Origin: Roridomyces roridus
Lineage: Eukaryota > Basidiomycota > Agaricomycetes > Agaricales > Mycenaceae
Assembly (NCBI GenBank): GCA_029378245.1
Contig: JARKIF010000163.1
Coordinates: 1 to 64,000 of the forward strand
Length of the DNA stretch: 64,000 bases
Reading direction: 5' to 3'
This document shows, piece by piece, positions 1-10,859 of the stretch. The stretch's first letter is position 1; each line of letters opens with the position of its first letter. The notes below the pieces were generated by a model. That model made no database searches and was not told the DNA's origin. It saw only the letters and a program-made list of their open reading frames with translations. The translations under genes were made by a program, and so were the position numbers.

Positions 1-890
1 TCTTCTTGCAAGAGCGGTGAAGGAGCACACAGATGAAAACCATACATTAGCCATGGGCATTGTACAGGTAGGTTCCAAGTTCCTCAGACAATGATTTCAT
101 GCTTAATCAAGATGCACAGGAGCTCTCATGCCTGCCTCTTGCAATTGTCCAGGCTGGGGCTTATATTGCCAAGTTCAAATGTCTCCTGGATTATCTGCAT
201 ATCTACAGGCAGAACAAGGAAGAGTTACTTCGACAGCACCCTGATCAAACTCTTGATGACTATGAATGGACTGTCTATACAACCTGGCAGATTAGCTTTG
301 AGGAACTCAGCCCAGTAGCTGCCCAGTTTTTACAGGTCTGTAGTGTATTGCACTACAACAATATTCCCCAGTCAATATTTGCCAATGCCACACAGTGGAT
401 ATTGAACAATGAGGGGAATGAAACTGAGTCAATGCGGGAAGCCAGGAAATTTCTCCAAAACTTTGTCTCAGGTTCAGGAAGTTGGTCCAAACAATATTTC
501 AGGAATATTGTGGCGGAGATTGAAGAATATTCACTGATTCAGAGCCAGGAAGCCAGTGGTACGCTAGATATGCATCCACTTGTGCATCTGTGGTGCTCAA
601 GCACCCTACCTGATGAGGGAACAACACGGGCATGCATGGCAAATGTGGTGGGGATGGCAATGGATCTTGGCCCTGATGCATATTTGGAGAGGATCAGGAT
701 GATTGCTCATATCAACGTGCTTGTCCCAGATTTCACCGTGGCAAATTCTCAGTTCTGGAGGCAATATGCATGGATGTATCATGCCGGAGGTAAATTTGAG
801 CAAGCAAAGGGTTTGTGTGAACTGAATCTGCGGAGACAGAGGGAGCTGCTGGGAAAGCACCACCCTGCCACGCTGATGGCCATGGGCAAC

Positions 891-2505
891 CACTGTGAAA
901 AACGGAGCACGTGAATTTTACACTGACTCGCAGTGAACTTCGCATTTCACTCTTTTTTTGGGTGAACCCAAAATTTCACGGCATGGGGTGAAATTTTCTG
1001 TTCGCCCCGTTCTCAGGTGAAATGAAAATCCACCATACCTTCTGAGTGAAATTCACCAAATATTTAAAGTTGGCCAGTATATGTATGTTAATTGAGTCTG
1101 CTACTACAAATCAATTGCTGTGTGTAGTGGGGCGGCGTCAGAGAGCAAGCTACCTAGACGAGGAGGTTGGCGAGGACGGCGAGGACGGCGAGTGGTGGTG
1201 TGGAGCCAATGTGGAGCAGAATGACTTCATTATGATCCGCGTCACACCAGTCACATCGCTCTACCTCTTTGCACTTCACGCCCATCTCCGCGACAATGCC
1301 TTCTCCATTCTCTCCCCCATGACCCGTCCTGACAAGGAAAACACACACCCCACCCTCCCAGTGGCAGGCACCGCAAGGTGTTTGCTCGCTCCCAGTATAC
1401 GCAAGATGCGAAGGCCACGGTGACGCAACCTCTTTTGCAGAAGAAACGGCAGAAGGCCCTCAAGCAGCTTCAAACGAGGACTCTCTGGAGTCTGACCGTC
1501 GATTGCCCGGGGGACACGGAGCTGGTTCAGGAACTCCGTGGTGAGTGCTTCTATTCTCTTTCAAACCTCACATTAGGGGAGGTCAGAGTGGGACGAAACG
1601 AGTCGATTCTGGATCGATTCTCATGTCGGAACTCGGCCGATTCTTGACCGAGTTTCGATCGAGTTTCGATTCTGAGTTCCGAAACGGATGTAGTTCCTCC
1701 TCGGGAGGAGGAACATCGATTGTTCGGAACTCAGAATTGATTCTGCTTCGATTCTGGCTTCGGAACTCGTGTTTCCGAGTATTTGGTCTCAAGAATCGAA
1801 GCAGTTCCGAAGCCAGAATTGATGTCATAATCGACGTCGCTTCGTCCACTCTGACCTCCCCTATTCATGTGACGTATCCACAGCTGCTCTCGCTGCTGCC
1901 CCGCCGATCCAACTCCGGCACCAACAGCCATGACAACGACGAAGAGGATAGCAACCAAACCGTGTTCCGCGGGTGTGGCCCTCTAGCTCCTCGTACGTCT
2001 ACTCACCCTTTCTTTCTCCCGTAATCTCACTGTTGGTCAGTGCACTCTCCCAGCCAGTCACCTTCGCATTTCCTCCATGTACGTCCTTCCGACCCTTGAT
2101 GACACATTGATTAACTGTGGTTAAGCTCTCGATCGCCAAGGCTCGTTGCCCGAATTGACCCCCGATGGTTCCGAGGCGGGGGTAGCGCTGCGTGACCCGG
2201 CACCAGTAGCTTTCTTGTACATTCACTTCAATTTAAACAATTTTCACTGTACTTTTGGAGTGAAATTTTAAGTAGTTTGTGCGAGATTTTCCCTTGTAAT
2301 CCAGGTGATAGTCCAGTTCAAATCAAGCGAAATTCACCGAAGCATCGGGCGAACAAGTGCAGTGAAAACACGTGTTTTGTTAGTGAAAGATTTCAACATG
2401 AAATTCGCCTTTTTGCGGTGAATTTCACTCAGTTCAAGCGCGAAATTCTCGTCCATTTGGGGTGAAAAAACCCTGTGAATTTCACTACCTCCGGGGTCCA
2501 CAGTG
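891..2505. mobile_element. Non-autonomous CACTA (EnSpm)-like transposon
   Basis: The insert begins CACTGTGAAAAACGGAG and ends with the inverse of CACTGTGGACCCCGGAG, a 17-bp imperfect terminal inverted repeat with 13 matches. The 3-bp duplication AAC flanks it (888-890 and 2506-2508). CACT[A/G] ends with a 3-bp duplication are the hallmark of the CACTA superfamily. Both subterminal regions (about 905-1060 and 2235-2490) are crowded with short GTGAAATT/AATTTCAC motifs in both orientations, as expected of transposase-binding repeats. I see no transposase, so it must depend on a partner elsewhere. It sits inside the TPR coding sequence of copy A. Confidence 0.85.
1575..1862. mobile_element. MITE nested inside the CACTA-like element
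   Basis: A 288-bp segment starts AGGGGAGGTCAGAGTGG and ends with its near-perfect inverse, flanked on both sides by ATT (1572-1574 and 1863-1865). A TA duplication with GGGG ends is an equally valid reading. The interior is strongly palindromic, built from CGGAACTC/GATTCTG motifs, with a near-perfect hairpin of TCCTCC/GGAGGA around 1693-1712. It has no coding capacity. Superfamily is uncertain (Harbinger-like or Tc1/mariner-like). It must have inserted after, or moved with, the surrounding element. Confidence 0.75.
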
Positions 2506-3246
2506 AACCTTGCAGCCACATACGGAAAACTGGGTCGGTACAGAGAGGCAGAACCCCTCGAACTTTCTGTCCTCAAAGAGCGCCAGAAACTCCTTGGTGA
2601 TGACCATCCTGACACGCTGCTAGCCATGGCCAACCTTGCATGCACATACCGGGACCTGGGTTGGTGCAGAGAGGCAGAGCCCATCGAAACCTCTGTCCTC
2701 AAAGAGTGTCAGAAACTCCTTGGTGATGGCCATCCTGACACGCTGAGAGCCATGGCCAACCTTGCAGGCACCTATGGGCAACTGGGTCGGTACAGAGAGG
2801 CAGAGCCCCTGGAAATTTCTGTCCTTCAAGAGCGCCAGAAACTCCTTGGTGATGGCCATCCTGACACCCTGAGATCCATGGCCAACCTTGCAGCCACCTA
2901 TGGGCAACTGGGTCGGTACAGAGAGGCAGAGCCCCTGGAAATTTCTGTCCTCAAAGAGCGCCAGAAACTCCTTGGTGATGACCATCCTGACACCCTGAGA
3001 GCCATGGCCAACCTTGCCATTACACTTTATAGCACCGGCCGGCCCCAAAAAGCAGAAAATCTTCAACTCAAAGTTGTCGCCAAATGCCGGGATGTCCTAG
3101 GCACAGACCATCCAGACACCCTCAATGCTACCAAAGACTTGAGGGCTACCCAACATGTTTTGGCTAAGGCCAAGGATTCAGAAAAACCTGCCAAGAGGAT
3201 TTCCAAACTGCTTTCCAGAGTCAAATTCTCCTCCTCCAAGAAATAG

Positions 3247-5064
3247 GTGGAACAGTGCCGCCATGTGGCTTCCACACCATACGATTTTCAAGCAAAAGAA
3301 TTCCGAGTACTTTACATAATCGGTCTTTTGATTTTCGACGTACCAGGTTTCCCGGTTTGAGTTTTTTAATGTGCAAAAACCGTAAACGTCACGTGGTTTC
3401 AGGTGCACTGTCCTCATTTGATTCCTGGTTCTGCATCTGTCTTTTATTTCATTTTTGTCTTCCCAGTGTCGTGCCGGACATGATAGTTATGGCTTTGTGC
3501 ATCATCGGACATCCGAAATTTTATATTTCTCATTTCCTCTACATATCATTGGCTCAGGAACTAGACGGTGCACTGTCAGCACCATCGGTATCGTCCATTG
3601 ACAATGACACCAAATTTGGCCATAGCCACGTCATGTCGCTGTCAACAAATCAAGCTCTCAACTTCAAGCCATCAGTGAATAATCAGTGAGTGTAGATTCT
3701 GGCAAACCAAATTTATTGGTGATATGAATTATGAAAGTGTGGTGGCAGAATTCAGAAATTGTTGACCTGGCACCAGGACTGGGCACTTCTACTTCTGGAT
3801 CAAGAATTGTCGCACAAGATGGAGGGCTGCTAGGTTGTGATGGCAAATAGCACGGTGTAATTGCTGCCGGGACCAGCATGCCCAGCGTTACTGGTAATCG
3901 GAGTTTTCGGACTCTAACCTCTCCTTTGGTCAACCCTTTTCTGCAAGCTGTACATGTGTGGTCTCGGGGCGATGCGTCATGTATCGTGCAAGTTGAATTG
4001 AAATTGAATGCATTATTGATATGGGCGATGGGTAACCTATGTAAACCTGTGGTGTTCCATTTACACCATATTGATCACCGCATGACATTGGGGCTGAATT
4101 GGAACTGCAGGTCCCCGCGAGTTTGTGCGGCTTGCATTCTCCGCGGTGAATGTGCATGTGCATCGTTGGTTGCTGGTTGATTCCTACCATCACACATTAG
4201 ATGCCACAGCATTTTCGTAGTACGCCGGGTACATTTGGAGAATTGACGCGGCTTCTAATTACTGCGACTCGGACGAAAATCCACATTCTTCTTTCGCCCG
4301 ATACGATCATCAACCATCAACATGGATAAGGAAGATAAGGAAGCCGGTGTGATCCGTGCGGCCATTATGGGCACCGAGTTCGACTTCCGATGGGGTCGGC
4401 GGCGGATATCTTGCAATTTCAAAGCTGTCGGTGGCCTGCGCTACATACCTCACCTCCTAAACGCAATGCCAAGCCCGTCCGGCCACGTCGGGTACCGGCA
4501 AGTTGATGCGAATCCAATGCGAATCCGTCCGGCCCGGCAGCACACAGCCACACCTGTTTTTTGAAACATGCCAAAGTAATTCGGGCTGTTTCGCCCGCCA
4601 TATACCGCTCCAATTGGGCGGCCATCTTTCTCCGCGCCGCGTGGTTGCTGAGGCCTGAGGGCTCTGCTTAGTGCCGCCTATCGCGCCGCACAGGAGCCTG
4701 AGGAGGATTCGGGTACAAGCTGGTGAGCACTACATTCGCTCTGGGCCCCCTCAGGCCAACGGGCACTTTAATCTCGTATCGAGACCTATACTTTGCCCAA
4801 TAGGAGTTTATCTCCGCTTTTTGAAATGACAAACCAAACATAAAGCGGCGGAATTGACCTAAAGCACCAAAATAGCGGTGCTGGCGAGGTATCCTTCGGC
4901 ATGAATTCGCCGTTGAGACAAGAGGTAGAGATAAATAAATAAATCCCCGCCGATTCCTTTTCTATCGCACTCACTTGCTTCGTCTTCGTTCTCTTAACCT
5001 CTTCCAGGGTATTTCTTCGTTTCCCTCTACATCTCTTATTTTCTCCCTCCCCCACCCTCGCACG
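3247..5064. other. Intergenic region without a recognised gene
   Basis: The first 55 bases are the 3' flank shared with copy B. After about 3302 the shared sequence ends abruptly. I see no credible gene between there and 5065: open frames are short and lack family features. An AT-rich run of ATAAATAAATAAAT (about 4931-4945) lies some 120 bases before the next start codon and may serve as the core promoter of the chitin deacetylase. Confidence 0.5.
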
Positions 5065-6883
5065 ATGCGAGCAGCGAGCTCTTCCTCCTCTCCGTCCCCG
5101 GCGATGACTGTATTGTCGCTGCTGGGTCTCGCCGCTGCGGTATACGCTCATCCTCAGGCCACGCGCACAAGCGAGGCAACGGAGGCGGCCATCTCCAGTA
5201 CGTCCTCAGCTTCTCTTCTTCCTCTTCCTGCCTTCCAGAAGCTCACTCGAAAATGTGTACACACAGACCCATCCACCGAATGCCAACCCTACACCTACCC
5301 GCCCGTCGCCCAAGCCATGTCGTCCTTCCCCGATATCTGGGAGTACGCCGCGAAAATCCTGCCTGGCGACGCCGCAGGGCACACCAAGTACGCGTCGTTC
5401 AACGCGTCCATACCCAAGATCGCGCCCAAAGTGAGTTCATCCTTCGCCGCAAAGCATAATTATGTCCGCCCGCTGATAGAAGGAACCCCCTTTCTTTCGT
5501 TAGGGAACTCTAACGGACAGCACAAAGGGCACAACGTACTCCGACTCGGATCCTGATTGTTGGTGGACGTACAGTAATTGCGTCAAGCCCAAGTTGAGTG
5601 GGTTGGTTCCGGATGTTTCAGACGTCCCTGAGGTATGTGAATTTGGGAGCCGAATAAGTGGGCTGAAGTTGCAATGCAGCCCCGGACGCTTGGATATGGT
5701 TTCGACGACGGGCCGTATTGTGGGCACAATGTTTGGTATGATTACCTCTCGTCGCAAAATCAGAAAGCCAGTACGTCGTGGCGGCTGTATTCCCAACTGC
5801 GTGTGGCTGACCGACGTGATTGAAGCAATGTTCTACATCGGGTCCAACGTGATGTCTTATCCCTTGGAAGCCCAGCGTGCCATCACCGACGGCCATGAGA
5901 TTTGCGTTCGTAAGTTTAGCCCCTGTTCACTTCGACTTTCTTGGTTCATTTATTTATTCTTGTGCGCAGACACCTGGTCGCACAACTACATGACTGCGAC
6001 GTCAAACGAAGGCGCGTTTGCAGAGCTGTGGTACTCGCTGCAAGCAATCAAATTGGTTACGGGCGTAACCGCGACTTGCTGGCGCGTGCGTGTTGTCCAT
6101 TCTTTCCATCATGATCGACTAACCTAAGACGCGTCGTGTTGCAGCCCCCATATGGCGACGTCGACGACCGAATCCGTTACATCGCAGCTCAGCTCGGTCT
6201 CGAGACCATCCTGTGGAAGTACGACACTGACGACGGCTCGGAAGGCAGCGACGGGGTCACTCCTGCTGTCGTTCAGAAAAATTACGACGACTTTATCACC
6301 AAGGCGTCGCAGGGAGCGTTCAACACTGTTGGGGCGATCCTCCTGACGCACGAGTTGACCAACTTCACGATGCAAACATCTATGGACTATCATCCGAAGC
6401 TGCTTCAGGTTTTTGATGTGCGTCCCCTACTAATTGAACTTGAACTTGACGCTGACGGTTGACGGATTGTAGCACATCGTCCCCATCTCCGTCGCGCAAA
6501 ACAAGACAACGCCGTACCTCGAGACGAATTACACGATGCCCACGTTTGCAGAATGTGCGTTCTCCTTCATTCGTCTCCTTGGTTGAATGCAGACTGATCC
6601 GTCGGCAGACATCGCTGGTACGACCCAGACGAACGGATCTACCCCCGCTTCCGGATCTTCCTCTGCGTCCGCCTCCGCTTCCGGCTCCTTACCAGCACAA
6701 GTGAATTCGGGCTCGCCCACAGCCAACGGCGCTGCGCAGCCCAGCGACTCCTCCCCCTCCCCCTCGTCCTCATCCGGGGAGCGGACAGGGAAGAATAATG
6801 GCGTTGTCGGCCGCTTGCAAGTAGGCTCTGCAACACCCTTATCAGTCTTCGGTGCCGCAGTGCTCGCGTTCTGTTGGCTGTGA
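5065..6883 (+). CDS. Chitin deacetylase 1 (CE4 family, GPI-anchored)
   Basis: The product hydrolyses N-acetyl groups of chitin to give chitosan at the cell wall. The start chosen (MRAASSSSSPSPAMTVLSLL) gives a hydrophobic signal peptide. A phase-1 intron at 5198-5266 is placed by comparison with the paralogue at 8062. The NodB domain shows YGFDDGP (motif 1, catalytic Asp pair), HTWSHN (the metal-binding HxxxH), the conserved CWRPPYGDVDDR (motif 3) and the late LTHELTNFT motif. The C-terminus is a Ser/Ala/Pro-rich linker followed by a hydrophobic tail ending AVLAFCWL, typical of a GPI attachment signal. At least seven short introns are needed. Together with the next gene it is a tandem duplicate on the same strand. 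Family assignment is secure; exact exon ends are by eye. Confidence 0.93.
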
Positions 6884-8061
6884 TTTTTTTCATTGGATAG
6901 ACAACGTGTTGTATTACTGTTTTATTTGACGGACGGACGGACTCTAGATCTTATCCTTATGCCCATTGCACACTGCATCTGACATTCGCTACATACATAC
7001 ATACATACATACATACTTACTTACTTGGATATACATATACTTGTATTTCGTCGCTATCTGCAAGGATGACTGACTTTAATGAACACGCGGAAGTTCATTA
7101 GCTTTCATTGAACTCAATTTTATCCCATTCAATAGTAATATATATTGCCATATCCGCGGCGCGTGGGATGCTTGGAAGCTAAGGCGGCGCTGACGAGTGG
7201 TATGAGATGCGCGTCTGTCGGGTTCAAAATTCAGCCGCCCTCACGTGAGTGGTGCACGTGTGCGCGCAACGCGAGAATGCAATGGTGTTCTTTTTATTTG
7301 TTTTTTACCGACGCCCCCTCCGAGGACTCCTGGCCTCGTGAAAAGCGGGTTGCCTTGGAAGTTGTAATGTAATTGGTGGTAGGCTGTGGTATGCATATGA
7401 CCACAGCTGCGCATGCAGAAAAATCTCACCTAGGCCTCCCATCGCCGCGATTGTATGAGTCAGTGGAGGTGCGATCAGATGATCTGCGTGATTGGGTCGG
7501 TAACGCTCCAGAAATTTGATGACCAATTGTTGTGCTGTGAATAAGCCCAGAACTCAACGCGGACTTGCTTGAAGTGCTTGGGTACCGTGAATTCTGAGAC
7601 GTCGAATGGGAGGCAGTGAGATTTCTGAATCACAAAAAGTCCGGTGAATTCATCATTCCGTTCGGCGGAGTGTCTCGGAGTGTTTTCGTTGATGAAACGC
7701 CCACACTGTCTTGGCGCCTGCCAAGGTTACCTTCGCGTGGAGATTCACGGACATGATTAAGCCTCCCCACCCCAGTGCGTCCTCACCAGCAGACGAAATT
7801 CGTCGGGGACGTTGTTCCACGCAATCCTCAACACTATTCGTAAAACCATAACTCACTTGAAGACCGAGGCGTGAATTCAAGCCTTTTTCGCGAAACCTTG
7901 GCAAACTAAGCGAGGATCGCCAGATAGCCGCATACAGATGCTCAAGATCGCACAACGCGAATTTGACGCGGATATATTATTCTTTCTCCTTGCGCTGCTG
8001 TCTCTTTATCTCCCTTCCTTTCTTTTCCTTCTACCCCCGCATTTTGGGACCTTCAACGAAG
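6884..8061. other. Spacer between the chitin deacetylase genes, with microsatellite
   Basis: A CATA tetranucleotide microsatellite lies at about 6989-7025. No gene is recognisable in the rest. A CT-rich tract at 7978-8040 immediately precedes the second gene and resembles the pyrimidine-rich core promoters of filamentous fungi. Confidence 0.55.
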
Positions 8062-9748
8062 ATGCACCTACCGACGTCATTATTCTTGTTGGGACTCACC
8101 GCCGCCGCCGTCCGCGGCCAAGTAACGCGTACAAGTGAGAAGGATGAGGCGGCCATTCACGGTGTGTTCCCTCTGCATCTTTCATGAAGCAGGAAACTAA
8201 AGCTAGTTCTCCCAGACCCCGACACCGAATGCCAACCCTACGTCTACCCACCTGTCGAGAAACTCAAATCGTCGTTCCCCGCAATCTGGGAGTACGCAGC
8301 CAAGATTCTACCCAACGATTCTGCGGCGCAGGCCAAGTACGCGTCGTTCAAGGATTCGATACCCAACATTGCCCCCAAGGGCACGTTGTCGGGCGATATC
8401 ACTGGTGTCAAGTACGACTCGAATGCGGACCCGGATTGTTGGTGGACGGGCAGTCTTTGTGTTACGCCCAAGCTTGCGGGGTTGAAGCCCGACATTGCCG
8501 ACGTCCCCGAGGTGCGTGTCGCTCCGCCCTAGTATGCCGAGGCTAACGAACTTGAATGGCAGCCGAAAACTATTGGATACGGGTTCGACGACGGCCCCCA
8601 CTGCGGTCACAATGTCTTCTACGACTACCTGTCCTCCAAAAATCAAACAGCCAGTGCGTACCATTGGTTCTGTTGCTCTCGTTTCCCAATGTCCTGGCAG
8701 CTATGTTCTATATCGGATCGAACGTGCTGAGTTTACCGCTCGAGGCCCAGCGGGCTGTGGCCGACGGCCACGAAATCTGCGTCCGTACGTCTCTTACCTG
8801 TTCGAATTGTTTCCCCGCCCGCCGACGTGTACATTTCCCGCAGATACGTGGTCCCACAACGCGATGACGGCCACCTCGGACGAAGGCGCCTTCGCTGAGC
8901 TTTGGTACTCCATCCAGGCCGTCAAGCTCGTTACGGGCTACACTCCGACGTGTTGGCGCGTGCGTATTGCTTCCTTCCTTTTGTCTCGCATCTAACTGAC
9001 GAGTTGTAGCCTCCATTCGGCGACGTGGACGATCGCATCCGGTATATCGCCCAGCAACTCAACCTCGAAACGATCATATGGAAATTCGACTCGAACGATT
9101 GGGCGCAGGCGGATGGGACGCAGAGCGCTGCGCAGGTGCAGCAAAATTACGATTCGTTCATGGATAAGGCGAAGCAGGGGCAATTTGACCAAGTGCGTGC
9201 GATTGAGCCTTCATATCTTTTTACAAATGTTGATTCATTTGTTTCTTGACAGCGGGGTGCGATTATCCTGACGCACGAGTTGAACAACTTTACGATGCAG
9301 ACGGCGATTAACAATTACCCAAAGCTCGCTGCGGTCTTTGATGTGCGTTCTTCTCTTCTCTTCGGCGTGAGTTTGAATGAGGCTGAACTTGTTGTAGCAC
9401 ATCGTCCCAGTCGCGGTTGCACAGAACAAGACGCAGCCCTACGTCGAGGCTGACTACCAGTTCCCCTCTTTTGCCGAATGTGGGTAGCCTCTCCCTCTAC
9501 CCAGGGTCGAGTCTGATTGCGTTACAGACGTTTCGGGCACGAGGCAGACGAACGGCACTATCCTCACCTCCGCTTCCGTCTCTGCATCGAAATCGTCGTC
9601 GCAGACTGGCAGCGCGAGTACGCCGTCCAGCTCCAGCGACCCGTCTGTGATCAATAAGCAGAACGCGCAGAGTGGGGCTGTGACCAACTCGGTGACGCTG
9701 ACTCCATTGGCGTCGCTGGTTTTGGCATTCGGCTTTTTCTGGCTATGA
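8062..9748 (+). CDS. Chitin deacetylase 2 (CE4 family, GPI-anchored)
   Basis: This is the tandem paralogue of the gene at 5065, with the same domain order and matching intron positions. The start MHLPTSLFLLGLTAAAVRG is a clear signal peptide. A phase-1 intron follows (from about 8161). The NodB domain has YGFDDGPHCGHN, HTWSHNAMT and CWRPPFGDVDDR, then ILTHELNNFTMQT. The tail is Ser/Thr-rich (possible O-glycosylation) and ends with a hydrophobic GPI-type segment, ALAFGFFWL-like. The two copies are clearly diverged in signal peptide, linker and tail, so the duplication is not recent. Expected role is conversion of chitin to chitosan during wall building, or to hide chitin from hosts. The role is inferred from family knowledge. 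Confidence 0.93.
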
Positions 9749-10859
9749 TTTCAGTTCGGGTTCGGGTCGACGGACGGGTTTTACTACGCGCGGACAGACT
9801 TTATGCAGCTACTTACTCACTCACTCGCTACCTCGCACATCCCCTCGATTTCCGCTCTTTTGGACACTCTAGATATGATAGTTGGCTGCATGCATACCTG
9901 CACATACTCGTGTATTTACCATCGTGTATTTACCAGTTGTGTTTTAATAGCGGCGTGGACCGTTGTGTGGATGATATTGGCCAAGTTTGACTGGGGTGCG
10001 TTGACCAATGAATCTCTAGGTGTCGCGGGTGTATTGAGGAATTTCGCAGTATGTATGTCCTGGGCTTGGAAACTGAGTCTGGAGGAAGTTTCGTCCAGAA
10101 TACCGATGACCGTGACGATGGTGTTGCTCAGTGTCCATGGGGTGCATATCTGTGGCAATCCTGTGTCTAGCGAGGGCCGTATCGCATCTGTCCGCACCAG
10201 AACGCGCTTGAGGAATTGCAGGGACAACGGAAGATGACAAGTTGATGCGATCAGTGGCTGTGACGCCGACGCTTCTCTCTCCGTGGCCAACGTCGAGCAG
10301 CTCGACCATTCAATCGTCAGCGCTCCGCAGCCATCCATCTGCTTCTTCCTGCGCTATTCCGTTGACCTGGGACCTCACTAAGCCTCGGTGGCGTCAAGAC
10401 TAACACTGGCCCACCTCTGTGTCTTATCTTTACTTCAACTTTATCTTCCCGGCGAGCGGGGATGCGATGCGGGGCAGAGCGCAGGATTGGTATCACATTC
10501 AAGCGCCCAGGTTGGCACCCTCCTTCGCACACGGCCACAGAGTTTACCCACTTTCAGCAGATTTCGCCCACACCGCCTTCCAGCCCACTACGAATACTGT
10601 CTGTTTACAATGCCGGAGCTCGCATTCCCTGATTATCGGGACGCTGCGAGCACTACGCCGGCGGTACCGCGCTGACTCGCTCGTCAATGACACGCATCTA
10701 TTGTCGTGGAGACATTGAGAAAGATAGAACATCGCAGCTGCCTCGAGGCTGATAATCTGCGCCGGTTCCACAGCCCTCGAGTCACCTATTAGCGCCCAAG
10801 TGCTCTAGAAAAGGACGCGTCTATGTGCTATCCGTCTGTTCCCCATTCCCAGCCAAGCC
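9749..10859. other. Intergenic region, nothing recognised
   Basis: Open frames on both strands here are short and show no domain, signal peptide or good splice pattern. I see nothing I can support in this stretch. Confidence 0.45.

Larger units (their letters stand above)
1..3246 (+). pseudogene. NB-ARC/TPR NLR-like gene, copy A (partial, transposon-disrupted)
   Basis: This is the 3' part of an NLR-like gene closely matching copy B at 29919-34234; the ATPase start lies outside the window. A 52-nt intron (68-119) precedes the exon with the GLPL-type motif (LPLAIVQAGAYIAKF), then a winged-helix-like stretch and the first TPR. Translation stops at 914, just inside a 1615-bp CACTA-type insertion (891-2505). 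Beyond it the TPR region resumes in 126-bp units: four good copies of the 42-residue repeat and a degenerate last one, then a basic tail ending at 3246. Copy B has 18 good units, so copy A is also contracted. Homology with copy B runs on about 55 bp past the stop and ends near 3302. As it stands it could encode only a receptor truncated after its first TPR. I call it a pseudogene with good confidence; a functional truncated product cannot be excluded. Confidence 0.85.

Noticed and set aside
4322..4564. Short frame beginning MDKEDKEAG
   Set aside because: Only 80 codons, no recognisable continuation through an intron, and composition turns unlike protein after about 35 codons.
9803..10338. Overlapping frames of about 140 codons on both strands
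   Set aside because: Neither shows a domain, signal peptide or family motif; left as intergenic.
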